DNA of 64,000 nt from Gigantopelta aegis. Taxonomy: Eukaryota; Mollusca; Gastropoda; Neomphalida; Peltospiridae. The translations under genes and the position numbers were made by a program. This document shows positions 1 through 10,704 of the stretch, one piece after another. The stretch covers positions 26,861,572-26,925,571 of the forward strand of contig NC_054708.1 in assembly GCF_016097555.1 (NCBI RefSeq). Direction: 5' to 3'. How positions within the stretch are numbered: the stretch's first letter is position 1; each line of letters opens with the position of its first letter. The notes under the pieces were generated by a model. It saw only the letters and a program-made list of their open reading frames with translations. It searched no databases and was not told where the DNA came from.

Positions 1-854
1 GGGTGGGGGGGGCGGGTCCCTGGGTCCCACCTAGAACCGCCTCTGGTTTCAGTGTATAATCATTAAATATGAATGACCTTTAGCAGTCTCAGAAGAATGT
101 ACCATACAGTACTTTAGATTTTATAAAGAATGTTAATTCGTTTTGTTACAGAAATAGCCGTCTAGCTAAGATCGGATTAATTATACTGTCTGTGTGCACG
201 GCTGTTTTAACATGAACACATTTTTAGATACAAAGAGAAAGAAAAAACCCAACATATTCTTAGCGAATTTTACCGGTCTTCTATTCGCATTAAGCTGCGG
301 ATCCGTTATTTTGCAGAATTCTAAAGAAAAACCAAATTACAGTTCGTAGTGAACTAATTTGTGTCTTAGGCTGGCTATACGAGTGGGAGGAAACTCAAAT
401 TACAGAAGAGTGTTAAATTAAAAGCTTTGTAATTATTAGTTATCTCCCTTGCATTAGTGTGTTAAATATTGTCTGCACAAAATGTGTCAGGGACGATAGA
501 TATATACTCAGGAAAAAAAGAGAGAATATTTGACATTTTAAAATAAATGTCAGTCACTATTATCGTCTGTATAAAGTACAAAGATATAATGTAGAATTGA
601 ATGTCAGTAACACAGTTATCTTCTCCTGACACTTATATGGATGAGCCTTTGTTTGCACTCTCACATTCCTGTTAGTGTTGGTGTGGTCCATTATTTCTTT
701 CCATCAGTATTTTATCGAATCACATTATTTTTCAATTGGTTAAAAACACACACATACACATACCATAAACAAACAAATGGTAACAAATACAGCTGTCTAT
801 TAACAAGTACTCCACGACTTGTATATTATAATATTAAGTTCAAAGACTGCAATA
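1..854. other. Gene-free start of window
   Basis: The first ~50 bases are G-rich and read like the edge of a poly-G-bearing repeat that begins outside the window. The rest is AT-rich. I see no gene, RNA or clear repeat in it. Confidence 0.5.
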
Positions 855-965
855 CTTGGCCCCGTTCCACGAAGCGATCTTAGCCCTAAGATCAACTTAA
901 GTGCATAGGGTAGCTATGCGCTTAAGGTAATCTTAGGGCTAAGATCGCTTCGTGGAACGGGCCAA
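855..965. repeat. Short foldback element (near-perfect palindrome)
   Basis: The two ends are inverted copies over about 50 bases, starting TTGGCCCCGTTCCACGAAG and ending in its near-exact reverse complement. The centre (around 900-925) is also palindromic, so the whole 111 bp can fold into one hairpin. No direct target duplication is visible. A similar GGGCCC-ended foldback lies at 38,812-38,958. It is probably a MITE. Confidence 0.75.
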
Positions 966-1132
966 GGCCCGTAGCCAATGCCCCCCCCCCCCCCCCCTTA
1001 CCGGTGACTTTTTTTTACAATATGCCCCCGGATCCCCCTAAGCAACTCGGGCGTTTTGCGCCTTCGTGTGAGGCACTTCGTGCCTCACCATAAGCCAAAA
1101 CGACCCCCCTCTCAAAATCCTGGCTACTGGCC
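966..1132. repeat. Foldback element with poly-C tract
   Basis: It starts GGCCCGTAGCCA and ends TGGCTACTGGCC, an imperfect terminal inverted repeat. A run of 17 C lies at 981-997, and a small internal hairpin is centred on GGCACTTCGTGCC (about 1,072-1,086). It sits directly against the preceding foldback. It belongs to a loose class in this window of short inverted-repeat elements carrying a long C or G run. Confidence 0.6.
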
Positions 1133-1308
1133 TGCAATAAATATATACATGTGTATGTGATTATCCCGAATAGTGTGCCGATTGAGAGTTAGACGGACAT
1201 GCGGACAGTTAAACTCGCTCTCTGCCACCAGGGACGACTCCATCACGAAAACGCAGGACCCCCCCCCACCTCACACACACACACACGCACACCACCCTTT
1301 TAGAAAGT

Positions 1309-1324
1309 GTGTGTGTGTGTGTGC

Positions 1325-1381
<57 letters not shown>
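1309..1381. repeat. (GT)n microsatellite
   Basis: An almost pure GT tract with a few GC interruptions. It follows a shorter CA/CG-rich stretch at 1,270-1,295. Confidence 0.95.
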
Positions 1382-1386
<5 letters not shown>

Positions 1387-2113
1387 CCCTTCAGGTTAGA
1401 AATAGGCCTGGAAATTCACAATATTAATCACAAAACAAAAGCGTCGAAGTCACTCGTATTTTAATCTGTGTAAATATCGAGATACGACACCAATAACATT
1501 TTAGGTTGCAGACTACCCGACAAAACAGATTTAATACAACCAGTGTAACCACAATATTAATGACAACTCCATTTAAAGAAACCCGTGTTATAATGAACAA
1601 CATCGCATCACACTCATTTTCTATTAACAAACGATTTTTACTAAAACGATTGTTTTGATACACAGTATTATGTATAACATATTACAAGTCTAATGTCCGC
1701 AAACAGCCAGTGACTGAGTATAACGCAAATCAAACCACAACGCATTTTTTAAGAACAGAATCATCAGGTACGTGTGAGCGTGTACATACTTATAGTTGCA
1801 GTTTAAAGAATATTTTTAATATTTAAGTACGCGTATTTAAAAGTTCTTCTTCATGTGATCTGATGCATCCATTAACTTTTTATCTTTGGTTTTTATATCC
1901 AATCTAGTTCACATATAAAAAAACACCTCTTTTTATCCATATCGCAGCATTGGAAACGGGTTATTTTTCGATTTATCGTACCATGTACTTAAAATAGTTG
2001 ACGATATGCTTGAATTAGTAAACAGTTATATATATGATGGCGATGTGAAAGTCCCGCTTTTAAATTAAATCTGGAGTAGTTAAATTGTAGTCTGACACGA
2101 CTGATATATTAAG
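1382..2113. other. AT-rich gene-free stretch
   Basis: No gene, RNA or clear repeat is recognised. The open frames here are short and unconvincing. Confidence 0.4.
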
Positions 2114-2262
2114 GGCCGTGGTATGTGCTATCCTGTCTACTAATGGAAAAATGTAGCCGGTTTCCTCTAAGATTGTGTCAAAATTACCAAATGTCTAACA
2201 TCCAATAGCCGATTATTAATACATTAATGTGCTCTAGTAGTGTCGTTAAACAAAACAAACTT
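2114..2262 (+). repeat. SINE fragment, family A with alternative tail
   Basis: This is the 3' half of a family A SINE. The core reads GGCCGTGGTATGTGCTATCC, with an internal deletion just after it. The tail ends TAGTAGTGTCGTTAAACAAA, the alternative tail also seen at 12,341-12,621 and 22,195-22,490. The tRNA-like head is missing. Confidence 0.75.
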
Positions 2263-2559
2263 TTAACTTTCTAGTCTTTGAATGATTATAAATAAAGTCA
2301 AGACATAGGTTCTCGTTGATCAATAAAACTACATCGCAGCAACTTGGTTAAAACTCGAAACACTTTAACGTCTACTTGAACATAAATAATAATAATTTAT
2401 CTGTATCCAATATCCAAGTTAAGTTAATTAACCTTTGAAAAAATAAATCCAGATAAATATACAAATACATTTAGGGCTGTTCCATGACGGAGGTGAGGGG
2501 TATAATTATTATTTTATACCTGGCGGGGCGTATGCAGTTTGTTTTCTCGGTGCATACAT

Positions 2560-2965
2560 GTTTAAAAATAAAATTATGTTTTGTGGGTGTTGGATTTACA
2601 AACAAATTGCCTCCAGCCCCGAACCCCCTTCCGCTTATTGTGATCAACTCTGGAAGAGTCCTTAGTTAAAACCCGTTTCTGTCATGGTTACAATCAACAC
2701 ACAAACTTATTTTGTGGGTGTTGAGTTTACAAAAGATTTCCTCGAACAAACACCCTCCCCCGACCCCATTGTGGTCAATTTTGGAAAAGCCCTTAGTTAA
2801 AACCCGTTTCAGTCATGGTTACAATCAACACACAAATTTATTTTGTGGGTGATGGGTTTACAAACAATTTCCTCCAACAAACACCCTCCTCTGACCCCAT
2901 TGCGATCATTTTTGGAAAAGTCCTTAGTTAAAACCCGTTTCATTCATGGTTGACATCAACACACA
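2560..2965. repeat. Tandem repeat, ~130 bp x 3
   Basis: Three head-to-tail copies share TTTTGTGGGTG (about 2,579, 2,710 and 2,839), then CCTTAGTTAAAACCCGTTTC and a CATGGTTACAATCAACACAC block. The copies have diverged by substitutions and small indels. The array lies downstream of the neuropeptide gene's stop on its strand. Confidence 0.85.
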
Positions 2966-3199
2966 GTTTAAACGACTTTTCGTTACTTGCAGAAAAAACA
3001 ACAAAAAAACACCAACATGAGTGATTTTGAAATCACCATGTAAAAGCAATTTAGTTTAGCTTGTAACGAGAAGAAACCACCACCAAATGCTCTAAAGTAA
3101 ACCGTGCTGTCTTTTAGCTAGAGCAAGATATGTTTCACAATAAAGTATTTTCACAGCTATATATATATATATATATTTGTTTTTCATACTAAATTTATA

Positions 3200-3407
3200 G
3201 AGTAGAACAATTGTCACCTCACAACTAGAGAAGGTCATCTCACGCTAGATGAAGTCAACTTATGGAATTGTGGATCGACAAATAAAATTTAATCCACGGC
3301 TAGAGAAAGTTGTTTCACGTCTAAAAAAAAAGGTCTTCTTTTTGAACAAAGTTATCTCACAGCCACAGAAATAGATCATCTCACGGACAAAGAAAGTTGT
3401 CTCACGA
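3200..3407. repeat. Degenerate ~30-35 bp repeat in the 3' region of the neuropeptide gene
   Basis: Five or six loose copies of CTCACGACTAGAGAAAG-like units separated by variable spacers. The last unit runs into the stop codon of the neuropeptide reading frame, so the final codons (GRLFL and stop) look like part of the repeat. On the minus strand this is the likely 3' UTR. Confidence 0.6.
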
Positions 3408-4457
3408 CTAGAGAAAGAGTCGTCCATATCGCTTATCTACATGGTCGAGCGATCCTGACGATGCTGTATCTCTCTTGGTAGGAACGTAGTGATGGGTATT
3501 TCCCAAGCCCAGTGTACCCCATTTCTTCTTCAACCCTAGCGTACCCCATTTCTTCTTCAATCCAAGGGTACCCCATTTCTTTCCTAGGTACAACATTCCA
3601 TACCGCTTCTCTTCGTTCGGGAGACTGTCTCTTTTACCAAGATGGAGGGTACCATACCTCTTTCTAAGATCTGAAGTGCCATCTCGCTTTCCAAGATGTA
3701 ACGTGCCGTATCGCTTTCCAAGATTTAACGTGCCGTATCGTTTTCCAAGATTTAACGTGCCGTATCGTTTTCCAAGATTTAAAGTACCGTATCGCTTTCC
3801 AAGATTCAACGTGCCGTATCTTTTGTCCAATGAATTATCTGGATATGTTGATGCATGTGTGTCATACACGTTTTGCTCGTAGTGGCCACCTAGCACAGCG
3901 TTTCGCTTGCGGATATGAGGCGAGTTGTAGTGCTTCCATAATGTTCCTAGATTACTGGATCCGTATCTGCTACCCATGTTAAGAGTTCCCCAGCGTTTGT
4001 AAATGTTTCCATTTGCGCCATATGGCAGGTCCAAAACGACGGACCGTTTCTCCGTTACTGGTATTTCGTACACGGTGGGTCGCGACACTGGTTTCGGACC
4101 CAGGAATAGCCTTCCAAATCGTTTTTTAACCGTATCCAGAGATTCGTTCAGGTCATCGTTTTCAAACGGATCATCGCCATTAACGAGAGCCAGGTAGTCA
4201 GTGAGACATTTCGTAGGATCGGCGATGCAGTTTTTACAAATTTCAAAGGCAGTGACGTCCGTGCAACAGTCGTCTGGCGGCAGACCCAGGCCAAACGGAA
4301 GCTGTTCACAGACAAAGCACGTCTGGAGTACGTCATCGTCCTTACCACAGGCCGTGGACGTCATAACAGTAGTTGGTGTTGTGACCACGCCCCTCTTTCC
4401 GAGTACAGCGCATATCACTGATAGCAAGCTGCACCCTACAAGTGTAAGCGCTTGCAT
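3408..4457 (-). CDS. GxLxL-amide neuropeptide precursor (myomodulin-like)
   Basis: A 349-residue secreted prohormone. Residues 1-20 (MQALTLVGCSLLSVICAVLG) form a signal peptide followed by KR. Residues 37-84 carry eight cysteines (37, 47, 50, 64, 65, 74, 77, 84) in a C-x2-C...CC...C-x2-C pattern. The rest is a ladder of peptides cut at KR/KK: RFGRLFL (extended), WGTLNM, YGTLNL x4, YGTLHL x2, YGMLYL, WGTLGL x3 and a C-terminal YGRLFL. The YGTLNL, YGTLHL and YGMLYL copies are followed by GKR or GKK, so they should be amidated. Two WGTLGL copies have KKK where Gly is expected. The frame stays open upstream to 4,631, but that part is a tandem repeat and the Met at 4,457 opens the signal peptide. 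A pyrimidine-rich stretch ending in AG lies just upstream on the minus strand, suggesting a 5' intron. The GxLxL-amide ending resembles leech and mollusc myomodulins; that family link is inference. Confidence 0.88.
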   Translation of the reverse strand: MQALTLVGCSLLSVICAVLGKRGVVTTPTTVMTSTACGKDDDVLQTCFVCEQLPFGLGLPPDDCCTDVTAFEICKNCIADPTKCLTDYLALVNGDDPFENDDLNESLDTVKKRFGRLFLGPKPVSRPTVYEIPVTEKRSVVLDLPYGANGNIYKRWGTLNMGSRYGSSNLGTLWKHYNSPHIRKRNAVLGGHYEQNVYDTHASTYPDNSLDKRYGTLNLGKRYGTLNLGKRYGTLNLGKRYGTLNLGKRYGTLHLGKRDGTSDLRKRYGTLHLGKRDSLPNEEKRYGMLYLGKKWGTLGLKKKWGTLGLKKKWGTLGLGNTHHYVPTKRDTASSGSLDHVDKRYGRLFL

Positions 4458-4812
4458 ACCTTCAAAGACAAATCTGAAAAATATGAACAAAGATGATTTT
4501 AAATCACCATAGTGTCCCTCCCATATTGGTCCGACGCCAGCTTGCATACCTTCAAATGTAAACTGAAAAACTGACAAAGATGATTTTAAATCACAGTGTC
4601 CCTCCCATATTGGTCCGATGCCAGCGAACAAAGGTAAATTGAAAAACTGACAAAGATGATTTTAAATCACTATAGTGTCCCTCCCATATTGGTCCGATGC
4701 CAGCTTGCATACCTTCAAAGGTAAACTGAAAAACTGACAAAGATGTTTTTGAATCACTACATTGTCCGATATTGGACTCCTAATTTGATTACTTTCAAAG
4801 ATAAATTTGAAA
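4450..4812 (-). repeat. ~90-bp tandem repeat copying the neuropeptide exon's 5' edge
   Basis: Four clear copies and one degenerate copy, with spacing from about 78 to 91 bp. On the minus strand each unit reads pyrimidines, TTTCAG, about 13 bases, then GAAGGTATGCAAGC. This is the same layout as the real exon edge, where that ATG is the start codon. Copies begin near 4,457, 4,547, 4,630 (which lacks the ATG core), 4,710 and about 4,790. Each outer copy also contains GAAG|GTATGC, a good splice-donor context. The array is probably in an intron or the 5' UTR. Confidence 0.8.
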
Positions 4813-5141
4813 GAAAAGAAGGAAATGTTTTATTTAACGACGCACTCAACACATTTTATTTACGGTTATATGGCGTCAGACATATGGTTACGGACCACAC
4901 AGATATTGAAGGAGGAAACCCGCTGTCGCCACTTCATGGGCTACTCTTTTCGATTAGCAGCAAGGGATCTTTTATATGCACCATCCCATAGATAGGATAG
5001 CACATACCACGGTCTTTGATGTACCACTCGTTGTGCACTGGCTGGAGCGAGAAATAGCCCAATGGGCCCACTGACGGGGATCGATCCCAAACTGACCGCG
5101 CATCAAGCGAGCGCTTTACCACTGGGCTACGTCTTGCCCCT
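4812..5141 (-). repeat. SINE family A, near full length
   Basis: On the minus strand it starts with a tRNA-like head: A-box-like TAGCCCAGTGG and B-box-like GGGATCGATCCC. A conserved core follows (CAGCCAGTGCAC..., GGTATGTGCTATCC), then the tail ending GTGCGTCGTTAAATAAAACA. An 11-base near-duplication, AAATTTGAAAG / AAATCTGAAAG, flanks it. It lies just beyond the repeat at the 5' side of the neuropeptide gene. Confidence 0.9.
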
Positions 5142-5756
5142 AAATCTGAAAGGGGTCTTATTTACGAATATGGGCCTATTTTTTTAAATTCCTTAAAAAG
5201 TTTTGTGGATTATTCAAAGACATAATTGGCCCATTACTGATAAAATAACGTGAACAATAACGTGTTAAAAATCGCGATATGCACACCAGTACCGCGGTTG
5301 TTATTGAGTATACCGAGTTATGGTTGCAGCACTACTAATAGCACGAGTACTCTGATTGTTATGGGCTAGACGGACATTTGGACAGATATTGAGCCCTTAC
5401 AAATGTCGGTCTAGGTCTCTTATAGTCGGAGTACTCGGACTACACTACTAACAACATTTCTTATATAAAACAAGGAAATATTGACATCAAGATGCAAATC
5501 TAAACATAGTGCCAAGACCTTTAAAAAATACAATGTGTGAACGTGAAAACTAATCCCCAAACTCATTTTAACAACAATAGGTTTAGGTGTTTTTTTACCA
5601 TTCACTGGCTAATATAAAGCTTGTTTTCCGAACAGTCTGTAACACGTCGTCGACCACGCAGTTTGACGCAGATCAAAAAAACATTGTTATGCGAACACGA
5701 GCTCATAGGCGTAGGTTTATAGGTGAACATAGGCGTACGGGCTCTCTTTTTTTTTT

Positions 5757-5798
<42 letters not shown>

Positions 5799-5925
5799 GC
5801 CGAGTTTTGCCCAAATTAAACAAAAGTGTCCGAATCTGGATTACGTTTGTTCATATTATTATTACCATTACCGGTACCGACAAACAGCTATGTAGGGTTA
5901 CAAACGAATCGACACGCATTTTAAC
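5142..5925. repeat. Gene-free stretch with T20-G29 homopolymer junction
   Basis: A T run (5,747-5,766) passes directly into a G run (5,767-5,795). Just upstream are two AGGCGTA motifs (about 5,707 and 5,731) like the ends of the window's poly-G elements, so this may be a damaged member. Nothing else is recognised. Confidence 0.6.
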
Positions 5926-6223
5926 ATGTATTCGAGTACTCGGCACGGGTCGAGTCTAGCAAGACTTGAGTCCGCTCACAGGACTCGAGTACCCGTACAA
6001 GTAAGACAATGTAGAGCATTAATTTCAGCAGTAACTAACCAGTGATACAAGTTACACAATAATTATATGATCATGAACTAGTTTCTCTTTTTAAACTGGC
6101 CGTCCGTCCGTCACAATACTGAACGTAATCCACCGGTTTCTAAATTAAGTCGCGTACTCGGGTCCGGGTCGAGTTTGACCCTTGAGTACTCGAGTCCAAT
6201 ATTTTGAACTCGTGGAGGCCCTA
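5926..6223 (-). mobile_element. hAT-like non-autonomous element, copy 1 (end-truncated)
   Basis: This matches the element at 16,525-16,938 in reverse orientation. It keeps the CTCGTGGAGGCCCTA end, the CTCGAGTACTCG-rich subterminal blocks and the GGCCGTCCGTCCG centre. The left end stops short of the terminal motif, so no target duplication can be read here. Confidence 0.75.
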
Positions 6224-6401
6224 GCTCAGCTGTCTGTGATCGTTCTATTAAATATGTTCTTTAGTCTGCATCGATCGTCATTAGTCTGAATCGGGCGCCG
6301 ACTTGCTATAGATTTTTTAAAGGAAATCAGTCTTTAAGGTAGATTCATATTTCACAAGCGACTCTGATTGGCAAGTAGTCGACCCAGCGAGTCCTGACCT
6401 G

Positions 6402-6552
6402 GAGCTTGTAAAACTTTTAGAGTCTAGACTCGAGACTAATAGAGTCTGAGACAGTAATGTCATGACAACGTCATACAAAAAAATATTAATGGCATGTCTG
6501 TGACGTCATTTGAGATTGAGTCTGGACTCTAAAAGTTATATAAGCACGGGGC
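6402..6552. repeat. MITE with ~35-bp inverted repeats
   Basis: The left arm contains GCTTGTAAAACTTTTAGAG and TCTAGACTCGAGAC. The right arm is the reverse complement of GTGCTTATATAACTTTTAGA plus GTCCAGACTCAATCTC. The element is short and non-coding. Confidence 0.7.
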
Positions 6553-6797
6553 CAGATCCGTTTATACCTAACCATCTTAACAATTGATTACGGCAATCAG
6601 CGATGCCGTGGAAATTGCTGCAGTGTTTTAAATTTTCCGAGTCATTTATTTTGTCATGGAAATTTCCAATTTTTCATGTCACTTTTGTTAGTTAATTATT
6701 TATTTTGTGGAATATGGACAAAGTAAACTACTCTCTTACACATTGACAGGAAAACTGCTGTGGAAAATGCCGTGGAGACTATTTTTCGCACGGCAGA

Positions 6798-6799
<2 letters not shown>

Positions 6800-6831
<32 letters not shown>
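6800..6831. repeat. Poly-T run (32)
   Basis: An uninterrupted T run about 50 bp upstream of a SINE head. It may be the poly-A end of another insertion. Confidence 0.9.
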
Positions 6832-6832
<1 letters not shown>

Positions 6833-6880
6833 GCCGTGACCTAACCCGTAGCGCTGACTTTGATATGTTTTCTCCATAGT

Positions 6881-7302
6881 CAGGGGCGAGATGCAGGCCA
6901 GTGGTATAACAGTCGCCTGATGCTCGGTCGATTTACAATCCATCTCCGTCGGTGGGCCCACTTGTTGATTGTGGGCTGTTTCTCGTTCCAGCCAGTGTTG
7001 AACAGCTGGTGTAATAAAGGCCGTGGTATGTACTATTCTGTCTGTGCGATGGGGAATATGTCATATGAACGATCCCTTGCAAATGGAAAAGATTAGCCCA
7101 TGGAGTGGCGACAATGGGTTTACTCTCTTATTATCAAATAATCTGTGCGGTACTTATACGTCCGTCGCCATATAACCGCCATGAAGTGGCGACAGCGGGT
7201 TTCCTCTCTCAATATCTGTGGTCCTTAATCATATATCTGCCACCATATAACCGTAAATAAAATGTGCTGAGTGCGTCGTTAAATAAAACATGTCTTTCTT
7301 TC
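6881..7302 (+). repeat. SINE family A with internal partial duplication
   Basis: A degraded tRNA-like head is followed by the family A core and tail. The segment from 'gtggcgacagcgggtttcc' onward is present twice (about 7,100 and 7,182), so the 3' part is duplicated inside the copy. The tail ends GTGCGTCGTTAAATAAAACA. It lies tail to tail with the next SINE. Confidence 0.8.
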
Positions 7303-7603
7303 AGATTTTGAGAGGAAACCCGCTGTCGCCACTTCATGAGCTACTCTTTCCGATTAGCAGCAGGGGATCTTTTATTTGCGCTTCTCACAGGCAGAATAGC
7401 ACAAACCATGGCCTTTGTTAAACCAGTTATGGATCACTGGTCAGTGCAAGTGGTTTACACCTACCCATTGAGCCCTGCGGAGCACTCACTCAGGGTTTGG
7501 AGTCGGTATCTGGATTAAAAATCCCATGCCTCGACTGGGATCCGAACCCAGTACCTATCAGCCTGTAGACCGATGACCTAACCACGACGCCACCGAGGCC
7601 GGT
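7303..7603 (-). repeat. SINE family B
   Basis: On the minus strand the head begins ACCGGCCTCGGTGGCGTCG and has a B box GGGTTCGGATCCC. The core includes CAGATACCGACTCCAAACCC. It shares the 'gcgacagcgggtttcctct' block with family A and stops there, so its tail is lost against the tail of the neighbouring family A copy. Confidence 0.85.
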
Positions 7604-7652
7604 TCACACACTAACAACTAACAACTGTTGTTCTTTTTCTATATCAATCTTC

Positions 7653-7655
<3 letters not shown>

Positions 7656-7717
<62 letters not shown>

Positions 7718-7724
7718 GTGTGTA
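7656..7724. repeat. (GT)n microsatellite
   Basis: A nearly pure GT tract with one GC interruption. Confidence 0.95.
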
Positions 7725-7908
7725 TCTGTGTACATGAGAGAGTTAGTTTGTGTGGGTGTGTTGTTGCTTTGGTATCATTTTTTCTCTTTTTTTTATTTTG
7801 TGCAGTTATGTCTATACATGTGTGTAAGGTAATGTTTCAGGGCCCCATCCCTGACATTGCCAAATTGTTTTTCCTGGGACAATAAATAATTTTAAAAAAA
7901 CCCAAAAC

Positions 7909-8045
7909 AACAACAACAACAACAACAACTAACAACTAAAACCGCTGTCCTGGACAGACAGTCCAGATAGCTGAGGTGTGTGCCCAAGACAGCGTGCTTG
8001 AACCTTAATTGCATATAAGCACGAACATAATTTAAAAGAAAGAAA
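7909..8045 (+). repeat. SINE family C, 3' fragment
   Basis: An (AAC)n run leads into CTGTCCTGGACAGACAG, then GCGTGCTTGAACCTTAATT and GATATAAGCACGA-like sequence. This is the 3' end of the family whose full copy is at 42,217-42,535. The head is absent. Confidence 0.8.
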
Positions 8046-8346
8046 GAATAAAACTGTTTTGAGTGCGTCGTAAATTTAAAAAAAATTCTTCTACACAGTC
8101 GATACTTTTCGTTTCGATACCGTAACTAACGTTCATGGTGCATTCAGTAAATTTGCACTTCCTCCTTTGACACAGGTTCGTTTATTGCTCTTCCGCTTAT
8201 AATGCGGCGATCTGAAATTTATTACACTATTTCACTTAACTCTTCGTTCCTTTGTTCCAAACACCTTGTTTGTTATAATGAAAATACACTTATAATACTT
8301 CATATTCAAGCGCGCGTGCAGTGGGATCTGTACTAAACCAAGTAAG

Positions 8347-8415
8347 GTTTGTTTTTTTTGTTTTTTTTTTTTTTTAGGTGTTTTTTTTTTTTGGGGGGGG
8401 GGGGGGAGGGGGGGT
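8347..8415. repeat. T-rich to G-rich homopolymer junction
   Basis: Broken T runs pass into a G run with one A. The composition is like that at 5,747-5,795. Confidence 0.8.
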
Positions 8416-8908
8416 GTCGAGACGTGCTTTCATGGAAAATATATTGGAAAAAAAGAAAATTCGTGTGGAGCAGAGAGGGGACACGCGCCTGATATGGGAC
8501 TTTTTGACTTTTTCGTGCACCGAAATGTATTTTTGTTTGTAAGAATAGTTTTGTTGTTTTGATTACTGAAGTAGATCTAGGTTTAAGATGAATATGAATT
8601 CTTGGTAATATAGTTAAAACATTTATATTGTTGGGCATCAAAGACCTCCTGATCTGTTGTATCATTGTGAGTTGACAATTTCGATGGACTTGTGAATGTT
8701 TGTCAAATACTCCACAGTCGTTATTTTTCATTAAGGACGATGTGATCATTTTAATCATGCTCAATGATGTATCTTGAATCGTGCCTGGAATACTTACGCA
8801 TCCCCTCTCCTCTGTGATATTTTGGTTTGGTTGGGTGAAAAAACATCCTCCATATTAGGACCACCTTACTCCCCTTCCCCATTATTACAGCTATTGAAGG
8901 TCCACGTT

Positions 8909-9081
8909 TAAAGGGACTATCCTGAGCGTGTGCTGCCATTGTTTACATGTTGCCGATTAACAGAGACTTTTTAATGAAAATAATTGTATATTAAATATAT
9001 ATTTATGCATAACAATCAGTGGCTGTATATCAAATGTGGTCCTGATCGTTCTAGTGTTTATACCAGTTCAAACTTCATTTC

Positions 9082-9145
<64 letters not shown>

Positions 9146-9290
9146 TTTTTTCGCACGTTCAAACTTTAGGGAGTCGAAATCTAGTTTGGGCTACTTACAA
9201 ACAGCAGGACGACCACAAACCTATTGGATATACAGACACTGATATTCTAAACAAGAATCTGTATTTAGTATGTAATTTTGGTTCTTATAA
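8909..9290. repeat. Long-palindrome MITE with (AT)n at its apex
   Basis: The left arm starts AAAGGGACTATCCTGAG and contains CTGTATATCAAATGTGGTCC. The right arm, read in reverse complement, repeats the same order (CTGTATATCCAATAGG..., GGTCGTCCT..., CTAGATTT). The arms meet at a pure AT tract (9,084-9,140). The right terminal motif is missing, so the element is truncated on that side. Confidence 0.7.
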
Positions 9291-10175
9291 CATTTTATTA
9301 ATTAGAAACGTTTTACAATGATAGCAAACTCATGATAGTGCTTTTAAAAGTTACCGGCTCAGCCAATTAATTTGGACTTTTATTATGTATATATAGTATT
9401 TTTATCAGATGCACTATTATGATATAGGCATGATGATTTTGAATTATGAATTATTTCTGCACCATGTCATCATTCTGCAAGTGCTCGAGGACACATTTTT
9501 TTTCATTTGGCCCTACATTACTCTTCAGTTTAGTTTGCTGAAATTCAGAGGGATTAAAAAACCCCAGACATATGTAGATTGTACTGTCCTTAAGGTCAAC
9601 GATAAAAATCTGTTACGGTGTTGGCGATATGTTTTTCACAGATATTCACTAACTGCAAACAGAATATACATTTTAATGTTTTATCATGAATGCACAAGCT
9701 TATTTCTAACATTATCAGACATTCGCTTAATCAAGTACTCAGTACAATCATAAGACAACGATAGTATACTCTGGGGGTAGAAATTTTAACGAATGATTTC
9801 ATTGATATCATTGATATTTCCAAGGCTAATGTAACCGAACAGCAACACTAAATACGACGTGCGTTACACTCTGCAACGAGCATTCTTTGTTAATTCACTT
9901 ACATAATTCTAACCATGGTTCGCCGCTAATGTTCTATCTTGTTAAATACCTGTTGTTATTATTCAGTGACAATATTATTCGTTTTGTTCAATTTGAAATA
10001 ATCCCAAATTTATACATTAAAGTCGGCATGTAGTTGAAGAATGACCAAATATGACTGATGGTCTACAGTTTTATGGTAGAAACCCGCACCCACTTTATAG
10101 ACTTGGACTTCTGAACACCATCAAAATATATTTTATATGAATTTTATCCGCAGACAGGACTGGACAATACAAACG
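9291..10175. other. AT-rich gene-free stretch
   Basis: A 114-codon open frame at 9,409-9,753 has no recognisable domain, and nothing nearby supports it as a gene. No repeats stand out. Confidence 0.4.
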
Positions 10176-10241
10176 TTCATATACATATACATACACATAC
10201 ACATACACATACACATTACACATTACACATTACACATATAC

Positions 10242-10278
<37 letters not shown>

Positions 10279-10289
10279 TTACACATTAC

Positions 10290-10348
<59 letters not shown>

Positions 10349-10395
10349 CACATTACACATTACACATTTACATATACATATACATATACATATAC

Positions 10396-10426
<31 letters not shown>

Positions 10427-10673
10427 TTATACATTATACATTTACATATACATACACATACACATTACACAATACACATTACACATTATACATACACATA
10501 CACATACACATTACACATTACACATTACACATTACACATATACATACACATTACACATTACACATTACACATACACATACACATACACATACACATTATA
10601 CATTATACATACACATACACATACACATACACATTATACATTATACATTATACATATACATTACACATTACAC

Positions 10674-10704
<31 letters not shown>

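Noticed and set aside
4458-4631. Upstream extension of the neuropeptide reading frame (58 more codons)
   Set aside because: It is an in-frame run through the 90-bp tandem repeat. The signal peptide begins at the later Met, and an acceptor-like AG lies between.
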